Origin: JAJEFO01 sp022819605
GTDB taxonomy: Bacteria > Pseudomonadota > Alphaproteobacteria > Rhodobacterales > Rhodobacteraceae
Assembly (NCBI GenBank): GCA_965221545.1
Contig: OZ244901.1
Location: 3,596,001 to 3,660,000, forward strand
Length of the DNA stretch: 64,000 bases
Direction: 5' to 3'
Both the position numbers and the translations under genes were made by a program. The notes under the pieces were generated by a model, which did no database searches, was not told the origin of the DNA, and saw only the letters and a list, made by a program, of their open reading frames with translations. Positions within the stretch are counted from its first letter, which is position 1; each line of letters opens with the position of its first letter. Of this stretch, positions 17,972-25,970 are shown piece by piece.

Positions 17972-20740
17972 TCATTGCCCCAGCCTGTCGAGCAGGGCCG
18001 GTACATGGACCTGGTCCGATTTGTAGTTCCCGGTCAGGACGTACATGATCAGATTGACTCCGAAGCGATATGCGATCTCGCGCTGGCGTTCGCCAGAGAA
18101 GGCCCGACCCACCGGAAACATGGGCCGTCCCTGTGCATCCATTGCCCACGCTGCTGCCCAGTCGTTCCCACCGATCACAACCGGCGTCACATTGTCGTTG
18201 AGATTCCTGAACGGCATGCCCTCGGCCTGCAACGCATCGGCAGGCGCCGCCTCTACCCAGACGTTCCGGCCGGCATGCCGACCCGGAAAATCCTGCAAAA
18301 GGTAGAAGGATCGGGTCAGCACGTGATCATGAGGAATTGGCTCAAGCGGCGGAACATCGAGTGACGTCGCCAGTTGTCTGAGCTTGGTCGCGTTTGAACC
18401 TCCCGACCCGTTTCCGAATGTCACAGCATCCCGCGTGTCGAAATGTATCAGACCCCCCGCCCTGAGATACCGGTTGAGCTTCTCATATGCCTCGGCCGAG
18501 GGGCGCGGCTGCGCATCGGTCACCGGCCAATACAGGAATGGAAAGACCGAGAGTTCATCTGCCTCGAGATTTACTCCGACCGGTTCGGCGGGCTCGACCG
18601 AAGTTCTGCGGACAAGAATGTTCGAAAGCCCCCTCAGCCCCGCCGCAGCCACTCGATCCACTGCCGCGTCACCGGTGATGACATATGCAAGCGTCACCTC
18701 CGACGCCGCCGAGACAAGTCGCTCGAAATCCTGTTCCTGTGCGGGTGCAGGTGACGCGTGCCAAAGCAGGACCGCACCAGCCATTGCTGCCGGGGCACCC
18801 ATCCGCGACATGCGGCCCGATTGCCAGAGCGTCGCCAGCACGTCGACCATGAACGCCAGGATCGCCAAGAAGAGAAGGGGACCCTTCAGAGGAAACGACT
18901 GGGAAGCCGCAAACTCTTCAACCGGAACATCGACGGGCCAGACAGCCGCGGCCAACTGCTCAGATTCACTAAACGCATTGAGTCCGATTGTGCCGCTTTC
19001 GCCAGCATAAATTCCGGGCGGCAAGTCGGGGCCAGGGCTCTCTGTCACCAACCTGACCCCGTCGACACCTGCAATGGTCCCTGCTGCACTCACGTTGCCG
19101 AACCCGTCGAGGCGTCGTTCCAGCGTCCACACAGTGCCCTGCAGATCCTCCGCAGATGGCAGTGTCTGCCGCGTGGAAACCGCTAACCGTTCGAGCATCT
19201 GCACGAAGAGGCCGGATAGCGGCAGGTTCGACCAGTCGGCATTTGCGGTCACGTGAAACAGCACGACCTGTCCATTGCCCAGACGCTTGCGCGTAACAAG
19301 CGGCGTACCATCTGCCAATGTGGCGATCGTCCGTTCGGCCATGCTCGGATCCGGCTGTGCCACCACCTGGCTTGACACCGTGACGTCATCGGGAACGGGA
19401 AGCCCAAAGAACGGGCTCGCCGCCGAAAAGGCCCTGAGCCGCTTGGGTTCGCCCCAGCTCATCGCTCCCCCGACCCGGCGTCCTCCCGCGCGAAGTCGCA
19501 CCGGCAACAGCTCGTCTTCCGCCTCGCGACCTATGTCGGACGCGGCCAGACGCGGGCCTGCAAACCGCAGCAGCAGACCGCCATCGCGCACCCACTGCTC
19601 AACCGCGTTGCGCTCGCTTCCTGCAAGCGAGGCGACGTCAGCCATGACAATCACATCGGGGTTGGCGAGGACAATGTCTTGAACAGCACCGCGAATCAGG
19701 TCGGCACCCGGGCGCAACGCCTGTTCAAGGTAGTGCGTCGGTGAAAGGAGCCGTGACCCTTCCCGCTCCTCGCGCGCGGCAATGATTGCAACCTCGTGAC
19801 GACCAAGGCTGTCATCCGTCAGGCTGACGGCACCGGCGGAACGGATTCCCTCGATCTCGAAGCGCGTCAACCTGTTCGCGAGTTCGGACGGCAGCGACAG
19901 GACGGCCTCGGCCTCGCTCTCACCCTTGGGGATTTCGACGTCGACACGTGCCAATTTCCTCTCAATGCCGCCAGGGTCGAGGCCATGCGCCACAACGGCC
20001 ACTGCACTTACTTCAGTGCTCCGGCTTCTCGCTACCGGCACCTGAATCGTCCCGTCGCCGATTCTGGCGGGCTTCAGCGCCAGAACGGGATGCCGCGCCT
20101 CGAAGACGGACACTTGCCCGCGCTCCTGGAGTTCAGCCAGTGCCGCGCTTCGCCAATCCTGCGCGATCCCGTCCGAAAACCAGAACGTATCGAAGCTGCC
20201 GTCTAGCCCTGACAGCCAGGACAGCACTGCAGGCCCATCGGGCATCCACGGCTCAGGCACAACGCCCGGAAGATCCGACAACCAGCTCCTTGCCGAACGG
20301 AATGGCAAGACCGGGCGTGGCGGCAGGTCTGTCAACGAGACGACGGCGGTCTCTCGACCCGCCACAGACGCTTCGCCAAGAAGACTCTCGACGTGTTCGT
20401 TCTGCACTGACCAGTTAGGCGCACCCGCCCAACTGCCGTCGAACAGCAACAACAGCGGTCCGTCGCGAACCGTGTCCGCTCGAGGGGTCAGGACAGGATC
20501 TGCAAACCCTACGATGGCAGCCGCAACCGCCAACATCCGAAGCAAAAGAAGCCACCAGGGCGTCCGGTCCGTCTGCACTTCGTCATCCGTGAGGCCAAGC
20601 AACAGGGCGACGCCGGGGAAGAGCCGCCGGACCGGTGCCGGTGGCACGGTTCGAAGCAGGATCCAGAGAATTGGCAGCAGCGGCAAGCCCAGAAGCAGCC
20701 ATGGGTTGGCGAATGCCAGGGGACCAAGCGCCCACATCAA
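17972..20740 (-). CDS. BatA N-terminal / DUF4159 domain membrane protein
   Basis: A 922-residue protein. Residues 1-85 form the aerotolerance-regulator (BatA) N-terminal domain, with two helices (WLLLGLPLLPILWILL and WWLLLLRMLAVAAAIVGFA). A middle region has GATase-like segments (VIVMADVASL, GLLLRFAGPRLA). A further helix (LLFLAILAFMVDVLATLW) near residue 640 precedes the C-terminal DUF4159 domain (about 700-922: LSVFPFLYWPV, GGLIHFDTRD, RFGVNLIMYVLTGNYKSDQV). It is the third gene of the moxR operon. Function unknown; the domain pair recurs with MoxR ATPases. Confidence 0.85.
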   Translation of the reverse strand: MMWALGPLAFANPWLLLGLPLLPILWILLRTVPPAPVRRLFPGVALLLGLTDDEVQTDRTPWWLLLLRMLAVAAAIVGFADPVLTPRADTVRDGPLLLLFDGSWAGAPNWSVQNEHVESLLGEASVAGRETAVVSLTDLPPRPVLPFRSARSWLSDLPGVVPEPWMPDGPAVLSWLSGLDGSFDTFWFSDGIAQDWRSAALAELQERGQVSVFEARHPVLALKPARIGDGTIQVPVARSRSTEVSAVAVVAHGLDPGGIERKLARVDVEIPKGESEAEAVLSLPSELANRLTRFEIEGIRSAGAVSLTDDSLGRHEVAIIAAREEREGSRLLSPTHYLEQALRPGADLIRGAVQDIVLANPDVIVMADVASLAGSERNAVEQWVRDGGLLLRFAGPRLAASDIGREAEDELLPVRLRAGGRRVGGAMSWGEPKRLRAFSAASPFFGLPVPDDVTVSSQVVAQPDPSMAERTIATLADGTPLVTRKRLGNGQVVLFHVTANADWSNLPLSGLFVQMLERLAVSTRQTLPSAEDLQGTVWTLERRLDGFGNVSAAGTIAGVDGVRLVTESPGPDLPPGIYAGESGTIGLNAFSESEQLAAAVWPVDVPVEEFAASQSFPLKGPLLFLAILAFMVDVLATLWQSGRMSRMGAPAAMAGAVLLWHASPAPAQEQDFERLVSAASEVTLAYVITGDAAVDRVAAAGLRGLSNILVRRTSVEPAEPVGVNLEADELSVFPFLYWPVTDAQPRPSAEAYEKLNRYLRAGGLIHFDTRDAVTFGNGSGGSNATKLRQLATSLDVPPLEPIPHDHVLTRSFYLLQDFPGRHAGRNVWVEAAPADALQAEGMPFRNLNDNVTPVVIGGNDWAAAWAMDAQGRPMFPVGRAFSGERQREIAYRFGVNLIMYVLTGNYKSDQVHVPALLDRLGQ

Positions 20741-20813
20741 ACTGGACTCCGAGGCACGGCCGGAAGGATTGGCCGGGACTCACTCGACGATTTTGGCTGT
20801 CTGGACATCGCCG

Positions 20814-21713
20814 TCAATGCTCCCTGGCCAGCGCCATGTACAGCCAAAGGAGGGCCGCCGATGCCGGGGATCCGGTGCGACAGACGTTGAATTGCCAGCC
20901 CGCCAGCCTTGCAAGCTCCCAAAGCTCGGCCTTCCTGTCCGCCAGCCGCTCCAGATAGCGGTCGCGAAGTTCGTCCGCCTTCAAGGTTTCGTGCGTGAGC
21001 GTTCCACCCATGGATTCGAAGACCGTGCGCCCTGCGAACGGGAAGGCCTCCTCCTGCGGGTCTAGAACCTGGAGGAGCACGCCTTCAATGGCACGGTCGG
21101 CGGCACCGGTTACGGCCTGCCGGACGGGCTCCAGGTCGCCCAGGAAATCCGACAAAAGAACGGCGCGCGTCCTGGCCGGCGCATCGGCAAGCTCGGGCAC
21201 GGGGTAGTCGGTGGAATCCTCGCCTTCGGCAATTGCGCTGTTCAGTCGCATCAGCTGGGCATGACCATTCCGGGGCGGCAAGCCGGAATTGGCCAGGCCA
21301 ACGCGCTCACCGCCGCGCATCAGCAGAATCGCCAGCGCCAGCGCCAGCCTCCGCGCCATGTCGACCTTGCTTGGCAACGATCTCGACGATGAAAATTGCA
21401 TGGACCGGCCCATGTCCAGCCAGATCATCACCGACTGGACGGCCTGCCACTCCTTCTCGCGCACGAACAGCGAGTCGTCACTGCGCGCCGAACGCCGCCA
21501 GTCGATCATGCTGATTTCGTCCCCTGCGCTGCTCGGCCGGTACTGCCAGAACTCGTCGCCCGATCCGACCCGCCTGCGCCCGTGCTCGCCTGGCATGACG
21601 CAGGCCGCAAGGCGTTCCGCAGACGCCAGCAAGGGCGGGAACGTCTCGGCGAGAGTCTCTGCCTCGCGGCGCAGTCGCGCAGTCGTGCTGGAAGTCGCCT
21701 GCGCCACGCTCAA
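20814..21713 (-). CDS. DUF58 domain protein
   Basis: A 299-residue DUF58 protein. The family core is visible as EISMIDWRRSARSDDSLFVRE, followed by VMIWLDMGRSMQFSS, which resembles a VWA metal site (D-x-x-x-S). Its start overlaps the moxR stop by 4 bp (ATGA), so the two are translationally coupled. DUF58/VWA proteins are the usual partners of MoxR AAA+ ATPases and are thought to present substrates to them. No transmembrane segment is apparent, so it is probably cytosolic. Confidence 0.87.
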   Translation of the reverse strand: MSVAQATSSTTARLRREAETLAETFPPLLASAERLAACVMPGEHGRRRVGSGDEFWQYRPSSAGDEISMIDWRRSARSDDSLFVREKEWQAVQSVMIWLDMGRSMQFSSSRSLPSKVDMARRLALALAILLMRGGERVGLANSGLPPRNGHAQLMRLNSAIAEGEDSTDYPVPELADAPARTRAVLLSDFLGDLEPVRQAVTGAADRAIEGVLLQVLDPQEEAFPFAGRTVFESMGGTLTHETLKADELRDRYLERLADRKAELWELARLAGWQFNVCRTGSPASAALLWLYMALAREH

Positions 21714-22720
21714 GCCGCTTCCTCGATCCGGGCAACTTGACGGGATACATCGTCGATGACTTCCTGCAACGTCAAGCCTTGGGCACGGGCAGCAAAACTG
21801 AGCGCCATGCGATGAGTGAGCACCGGTGTCGCAAGGGCCGTCACATCCTCTTCGGACGGTGCGAGTCGTCCATCGAGAAGCGCGCGCGCCCTGACCGTAA
21901 GCGCGAGGGCCTGCGCAGCGCGCGGACCCGGCCCCCAGCTGACATGCTGCTGCACGATGTCGGGCGAGTCTGCCTCCTCCGGACGGCAGCAGCGCACCAG
22001 GTCAAGAATCGACTCCATCACGGATTCACCCACAGGCATCCGGCGCACGATCGTCTGTGCGGCGACGAGTTCATCCGGAGTCAGGACCTGGGTTGACTGC
22101 TCTTCGTCCGCGCCGGTGGTCGCAAGCAGGATGTCTCGCTCGGTCTCCCGGTCAGGGTAAGGAACATCAATCTGCACGAGAAACCGGTCCAGTTGCGCCT
22201 CCGGCAGGGGATATGTTCCCTCCTGCTCTATCGGGTTCTGCGTTGCCAGCACATGAAACGGCGCAGGCAGTTCATGTTCGTCCCCGGCGATGGTCACCGA
22301 CTTTTCCTGCATGGCCTGCAACAGTGCGGACTGCGTCCTCGGGCTCGCCCGGTTTATCTCGTCGGCCATGAGCAGCTGGCAGAACACCGGACCCTTGATG
22401 AACTTGAACACTCGGCTGCCGTCAGCGCCGGTTTCCAGAACTTCCGATCCAAGAATGTCGGCAGGCATCAGGTCCGGCGTGAACTGGACCCGCTTTCCGT
22501 TCAGCCCCAAGACGGTCGAGAGCGTCTCCACAAGCCGTGTCTTGCCAAGTCCCGGCACGCCGACCAGCAGGCCATGCCCACCGCAGAGAATTGCCGACAG
22601 CACGAGATCCACCACTCGCTCCTGCCCAATGAACCGCTTGGTGATGCTGCTCTTCACGTCTGCCAGCCGTTCGCACAGCCCTTCGATCCCGGCCACCAGT
22701 TCAGATGAAGCATCGGACAT
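21710..22720 (-). CDS. MoxR-family AAA+ ATPase
   Basis: A 336-residue AAA+ ATPase of the MoxR class. Walker A is GVPGLGKT, Walker B LLMADEINRAS, sensor VLATQNPIEQEGTYPLPEAQLDRF, and a C-terminal lid domain follows. MoxR proteins act as chaperone-like ATPases in assembling metalloenzymes and envelope complexes together with VWA/DUF58 proteins. The start at 22720 (MSDASSELV) was chosen because GGGAG lies about 9 bases upstream. It is the first gene of a four-gene minus-strand operon and divergent from the DUF1285 gene only 60 bp away. Confidence 0.92.
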   Translation of the reverse strand: MSDASSELVAGIEGLCERLADVKSSITKRFIGQERVVDLVLSAILCGGHGLLVGVPGLGKTRLVETLSTVLGLNGKRVQFTPDLMPADILGSEVLETGADGSRVFKFIKGPVFCQLLMADEINRASPRTQSALLQAMQEKSVTIAGDEHELPAPFHVLATQNPIEQEGTYPLPEAQLDRFLVQIDVPYPDRETERDILLATTGADEEQSTQVLTPDELVAAQTIVRRMPVGESVMESILDLVRCCRPEEADSPDIVQQHVSWGPGPRAAQALALTVRARALLDGRLAPSEEDVTALATPVLTHRMALSFAARAQGLTLQEVIDDVSRQVARIEEAA

Positions 22721-22780
22721 GGCAATCGCTCCCTTTCGCACTATTATGCGCAGTAGAACGAACTATTGCCCCGGGCACAA

Positions 22781-23380
22781 ATGGCAAAATACGAAGGCGG
22801 TCAAAACCCCGTGAAACCCTCGGCAGAAAGCATAGCCGCAACGGCCCGAGCCGCGTCTCGGCGCGGGCTGCCTCCGGTTCACCTCTGGAATCCGCCCGAT
22901 TGCGGCGATCTCGACATGCGGATCGCGAGGGACGGCACGTGGTTCTATCTTGGCACGCCCATCGGGCGACCAGAGCTCGTGCGGCTGTTTTCGACGATTC
23001 TCAGGAAGGACGGGGATCGCTATGTGCTGGTCACGCCCGTCGAGAAAGTGGGAATCACTGTTGATGACGCGCCATTCGTGGCCGTCGACTTCACTGTCAA
23101 AGGCGAAGGCGAGGCTCAATCGCTGAACTTCGTGACCAATCTCGGCGACGAGACCAGTGCGGGATCGGAGCATCCAATTCGAGTCGAGCGGAATCCGGCG
23201 ACCGGCGAACCATCGCCCTATGTCCACGTTCGCGCGGATCTCGAGGCGCTGATTGACCGCAAGAGCTTCTACAGGCTGGTGGAAATCGGAGCGCATCATG
23301 AACATGACGGTGCAAACTGGTTTGGCCTTTGGTCCGGCGGTCAGTTCTTCCCGATCATCCCGTCCTCGGAATTGCCATAA
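22781..23380 (+). CDS. DUF1285 family protein
   Basis: A 199-residue DUF1285 protein. Diagnostic stretches are LPPVHLWNPPDCGDLDMRIA, GTWFYLGTPIGRPELVRLF and GDRYVLVTPVEKVGI. The ATG at 22781 is preferred to an upstream TTG at 22766 because it gives the usual N-terminus. DUF1285 genes sit divergently beside moxR clusters in many alphaproteobacteria, as here. No biochemical role is established. Confidence 0.87.
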   Translation: MAKYEGGQNPVKPSAESIAATARAASRRGLPPVHLWNPPDCGDLDMRIARDGTWFYLGTPIGRPELVRLFSTILRKDGDRYVLVTPVEKVGITVDDAPFVAVDFTVKGEGEAQSLNFVTNLGDETSAGSEHPIRVERNPATGEPSPYVHVRADLEALIDRKSFYRLVEIGAHHEHDGANWFGLWSGGQFFPIIPSSELP

Positions 23381-23765
23381 GGTTCGCTACCCCAAGATCG
23401 CAGGTTCAAATCCCGCTACGGCAACCACTTCTACTATGATTCGAAAGAAACTGCGAAATAACAATCAGTTAGGTCGACACGAGGGCGACGTTTCCTGCCT
23501 TTGGCTCTGAACGGACAGTGACCACCCGGAACACCTGTCGCTCGCCGCGACGAGGCAATCCCCGCATGGCCAAGAGAATGTAGCTGTCTTTCTTGATCCA
23601 CCTGGTTCAAGGCCCATCGTGAACTTTCCGCCCTTGACTCGTTGCCTCAAGGTACTCGCGGTCGCGCGTTCGATCCATGTCAATGCGGCGGCTCATTTGA
23701 GTTTGCGTCGGGGCAGCGACAGGAGGACGGCATTGACCGAAGCGCTTTGCATCAATGCGTGTTCA
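23381..23765. other. Scar region downstream of DUF1285: tRNA 3' fragment, then unassigned sequence
   Basis: After the DUF1285 stop there is a tRNA-like 3' fragment (23394-23427). About 265 bp follow in which I see nothing recognisable, and then the 3' part of a small ORF split by a deleted TnpB element. The whole 23.4-24.2 kb stretch looks like a site of repeated mobile-element activity. Confidence 0.45.
23394..23427 (+). pseudogene. tRNA 3'-end fragment (initiator-Met-like T arm and CCA end)
   Basis: The stretch contains a T-arm pattern CGCAGGTTCAAATCCCGC followed by a 3' acceptor strand ending GGCAACCA. From memory of alphaproteobacterial initiator tRNA-Met, which has GCAGGTTCAAATCC and ends GCAACCA, this is its closest relative. 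No D or anticodon arm fits upstream, and the DUF1285 stop codon lies immediately before it, so this is a remnant and not a gene. Such 3' ends are typical integrase attachment sites. Confidence 0.5.
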
Positions 23766-23799
23766 GTGTTTTTGGGGCTTATATACATGACTGAAGTCC
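23766..23799. repeat. Copy B: 8-bp target duplication plus right terminal inverted repeat
   Basis: GTGTTTTT (23766-23773) is followed by the element end at 23774, which begins GGGGCTTATATACATGACTG. On the element's coding strand (minus) this is the 3' end. The same GTGTTTTT recurs at 24111-24118 beyond the other end. Confidence 0.8.
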
Positions 23800-24110
23800 T
23801 TCAGCCGTATACCGTTCCGCGTCCTCGTCCGGCAACCCGGCGCGATAGTCTTCAAGAACACTCTCGGACGCACCGGGACGGCTCCTGGAGCCGATGACCC
23901 ACCCGGCCACCACCGCAAGGCGATGGAGAATGTTCCGTGCCGCGTTGACATCGCGGCAACTTTGCGGACCTTGTGCGCTACATTCCCGCCGACACTCGCA
24001 GCCTTGCGGTTCAGTTGTTGAATGCGCCTGACCCTCTCCCGCGCATAATGCACGGGCAGAACGAAAGCGCAACGCTTTTCCTCCATCTTTCAGCAAAGTA
24101 TGTAGATGCC
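23774..24110 (-). mobile_element. TnpB element copy B, internally deleted derivative (337 bp)
   Basis: A short relative of the TnpB element at 50497-51848, in opposite orientation. It keeps roughly the first 100 bp and the last 200 bp of the element. A minus-strand frame still encodes the TnpB C-terminus (RDVNAARNILHRLAVVAGW, then RPGASESVLEDYRAGLPDED), closely matching copy A, but the RuvC core is gone. Terminal inverted repeats and an 8-bp target duplication (GTGTTTTT) bound it exactly. It resembles a non-autonomous, MITE-like derivative that could only move with help in trans. Confidence 0.85.
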
Positions 24111-24118
24111 GTGTTTTT
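24085..24118. repeat. Copy B: left terminal inverted repeat plus 8-bp target duplication
   Basis: Read on the complement strand, the element begins GGCATCTACATACTTTGCTG at 24110, an imperfect match to its other end and a good match to the left end of copy A around TACATACTT. Immediately outside lies GTGTTTTT (24111-24118), identical to 23766-23773. Confidence 0.8.
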
Positions 24119-24204
24119 CACCTTGGTCACGACCACATCCCAGAGCGATTGGAAATTCGAAGCGACTTGGAGAGCAGCGACAACTGGCGTGCGATTGAGC
24201 TCGT

Positions 24205-25956
24205 TCACGTCTCCAGCAATTCGATCATCTCGTCGCGCATCACGAATTTCTGCGGCTTTCCGGTGACAGTCATTGGGAGTTCGTCAACAACCCGGAAGTG
24301 CGCCGGAATCTTGAAGTGGGCAATTTGTCCATTCAAAGCCTCCCGCAGCTCCGCTCCGGATGTCTCCATTCCGGGTTTCGCGACAACCCAGGCACAGACT
24401 TGCTCTCCAAGTCTCTCGTCCGGAATGCCGAAAACCTGGGCGTCGCTCACCTTCGGATGACGGATCAGGCATTCCTCGACCTCGCGCGGATAGATGTTCT
24501 CGCCGCCCCGGATGATCATGTCCTTGACGCGGCCGACGATCGAACAGAATCCCTCTTCATCAAAGGCTGCGAGATCGCCTGAGTGCATCCAGCCGTCCAT
24601 GATGCTCTCGGCTGTCTTTTCATCTTCCTGCCAATACCCCTTCATGACGGAATAGCCGCGCGTGCAAAGTTCGCCATGAGCGCCGACCGGGACGATCCGG
24701 TTTTCACTGTCGATAATCTTGACTTCGAGATGGGGATGAACCCGTCCCACGGTTTCACATCGCTTGTCAGTGGGATCGTCAACGAAGCTCTGGAATGACA
24801 CCGGCGACGTTTCCGTCATGCCATAGGCGATCGTGACCTCGGTCATATTCATTTCCGAGTTGACGCGTTGCATGACGTCAACCGGACAGGGGGCGCCTGC
24901 CATGATGCCGGTTCGCAAGCTGGACAGGTCGCGCGGCTCTGTTTCAAGAGCCTCCAGCATCGCGACAAACATCGTCGGGACGCCGTAGACGGCCGTGCAT
25001 CGCTCTCTGGCGAGGGCATCAAGCGTCTGGCCCGCATCGAATCCTGCACCGGGAAAGACCGCAGTAGCCCCTTTGCTGATCGCGCCCAGAACCCCCATGA
25101 CCATGCCGAAGCAGTGATACAGCGGGACGGGGATGGCCAACCTGTCGGTTTCGGTCAGGTTGATCCGGTCGGTGACAAAACGGGCGTTGTTGATGATATT
25201 GTAGTGCGAGAGGGTCGCCCCCTTCGGTCTGCCGGTCGTTCCGGACGTGAATTGTATGTTGATTGCATCGTCGGGGGTGAGGGTCTTGTCGATCGCCGGC
25301 AGCCTCAGTTGCTGTGCGGGACCACCAAGCTTGCGGAGCTGTTCGAAGGAATACGCACCCGCCCCGGGCCCCTCCTCCAAAGTCACGACGCTGCGCAGGT
25401 GCGGAAGCCTGGCCGACTGGAGCCGTCCCGGTTCGCAGTCTTCAAGCTCAGGGGCGAGACTTCGTATCATGTCCGAATAGTCGGAGGTCTTGAACGACCT
25501 GGCCGCAATCAGCGCCTTGCACCCGACCTTGTTCAACGCGTATTCCAGTTCGCCCGAACGATACGCCGGGTTGATGTTCACCAGCAGGACACCCACCCGT
25601 GCGGTCGCGAACTGGGTCAGCACCCATTCGACCCGGTTCGGTGACCAGATGCCCAGACGATCACCCTTGTTGAGGCCAAGCGCCAAAAGGCCGGACGCGA
25701 GCTCATCCACCGCCCGGTCAAGATCATAGTAGCTCATCCTGACACCTTGCTCGCAGAACACGGCGGCATCGCGCGGACCAAAGCGTGAGACCGCTTCGCC
25801 CAGAAGTTGCGGAATGGTGACATAGGCCAGAGGTGGATGCGGCGGGCCACGGACGTAGGACTGATTGTCCTGCGGGGCAATCGTCTCCACCGGTGCATCA
25901 GTCCTTGCTTTCCAATCACAAATTCGATTTGCTAGGCTTTCGTTCAGGATTGACAT
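24205..25956 (-). CDS. Acyl-CoA synthetase (AMP-forming, FadD/FadD35-like)
   Basis: A 583-residue ANL-superfamily ligase that activates a carboxylic acid as acyl-AMP and then acyl-CoA. Motifs: P-loop INIQFTSGTTGRPKGATLSH, aromatic loop IAYGMTETSPVSFQS, hinge GWMHSGDLAAFDEEGFCSIVGRVKDMIIRGGENIYPREVEE (shown in parts: GDLA, GRVKD) and the catalytic lysine region VTGKPQKFVMRDEM. The start at 25956 (MSILNESLA) has GGGGA upstream. It begins 14 bp after the ABC-amidase fusion gene on the same strand, so it is probably the last gene of the amide operon, where it could activate the released acid. Chain-length preference cannot be read. Confidence 0.88.
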   Translation of the reverse strand: MSILNESLANRICDWKARTDAPVETIAPQDNQSYVRGPPHPPLAYVTIPQLLGEAVSRFGPRDAAVFCEQGVRMSYYDLDRAVDELASGLLALGLNKGDRLGIWSPNRVEWVLTQFATARVGVLLVNINPAYRSGELEYALNKVGCKALIAARSFKTSDYSDMIRSLAPELEDCEPGRLQSARLPHLRSVVTLEEGPGAGAYSFEQLRKLGGPAQQLRLPAIDKTLTPDDAINIQFTSGTTGRPKGATLSHYNIINNARFVTDRINLTETDRLAIPVPLYHCFGMVMGVLGAISKGATAVFPGAGFDAGQTLDALARERCTAVYGVPTMFVAMLEALETEPRDLSSLRTGIMAGAPCPVDVMQRVNSEMNMTEVTIAYGMTETSPVSFQSFVDDPTDKRCETVGRVHPHLEVKIIDSENRIVPVGAHGELCTRGYSVMKGYWQEDEKTAESIMDGWMHSGDLAAFDEEGFCSIVGRVKDMIIRGGENIYPREVEECLIRHPKVSDAQVFGIPDERLGEQVCAWVVAKPGMETSGAELREALNGQIAHFKIPAHFRVVDELPMTVTGKPQKFVMRDEMIELLET

Positions 25957-25970
25957 GATGTTCCCCGGTC

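Larger units (their letters stand above)
23693..24208 (-). pseudogene. Small ORF split by TnpB element copy B (reconstructs to 56 codons)
   Basis: A frame starting at a GTG (24208) that overlaps the acyl-CoA ligase stop codon (GTGA) reads MNELNRTPVVAALQVASNFQ onward to 24111. If copy B and one copy of its 8-bp duplication are removed, the frame continues from 23765 to a TGA at 23695-23693, ending LLSLPRRKLK: 56 residues in all. The clean join supports a real insertion here. Whether the ORF was ever a gene is uncertain; no family is recognised. Confidence 0.4.
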
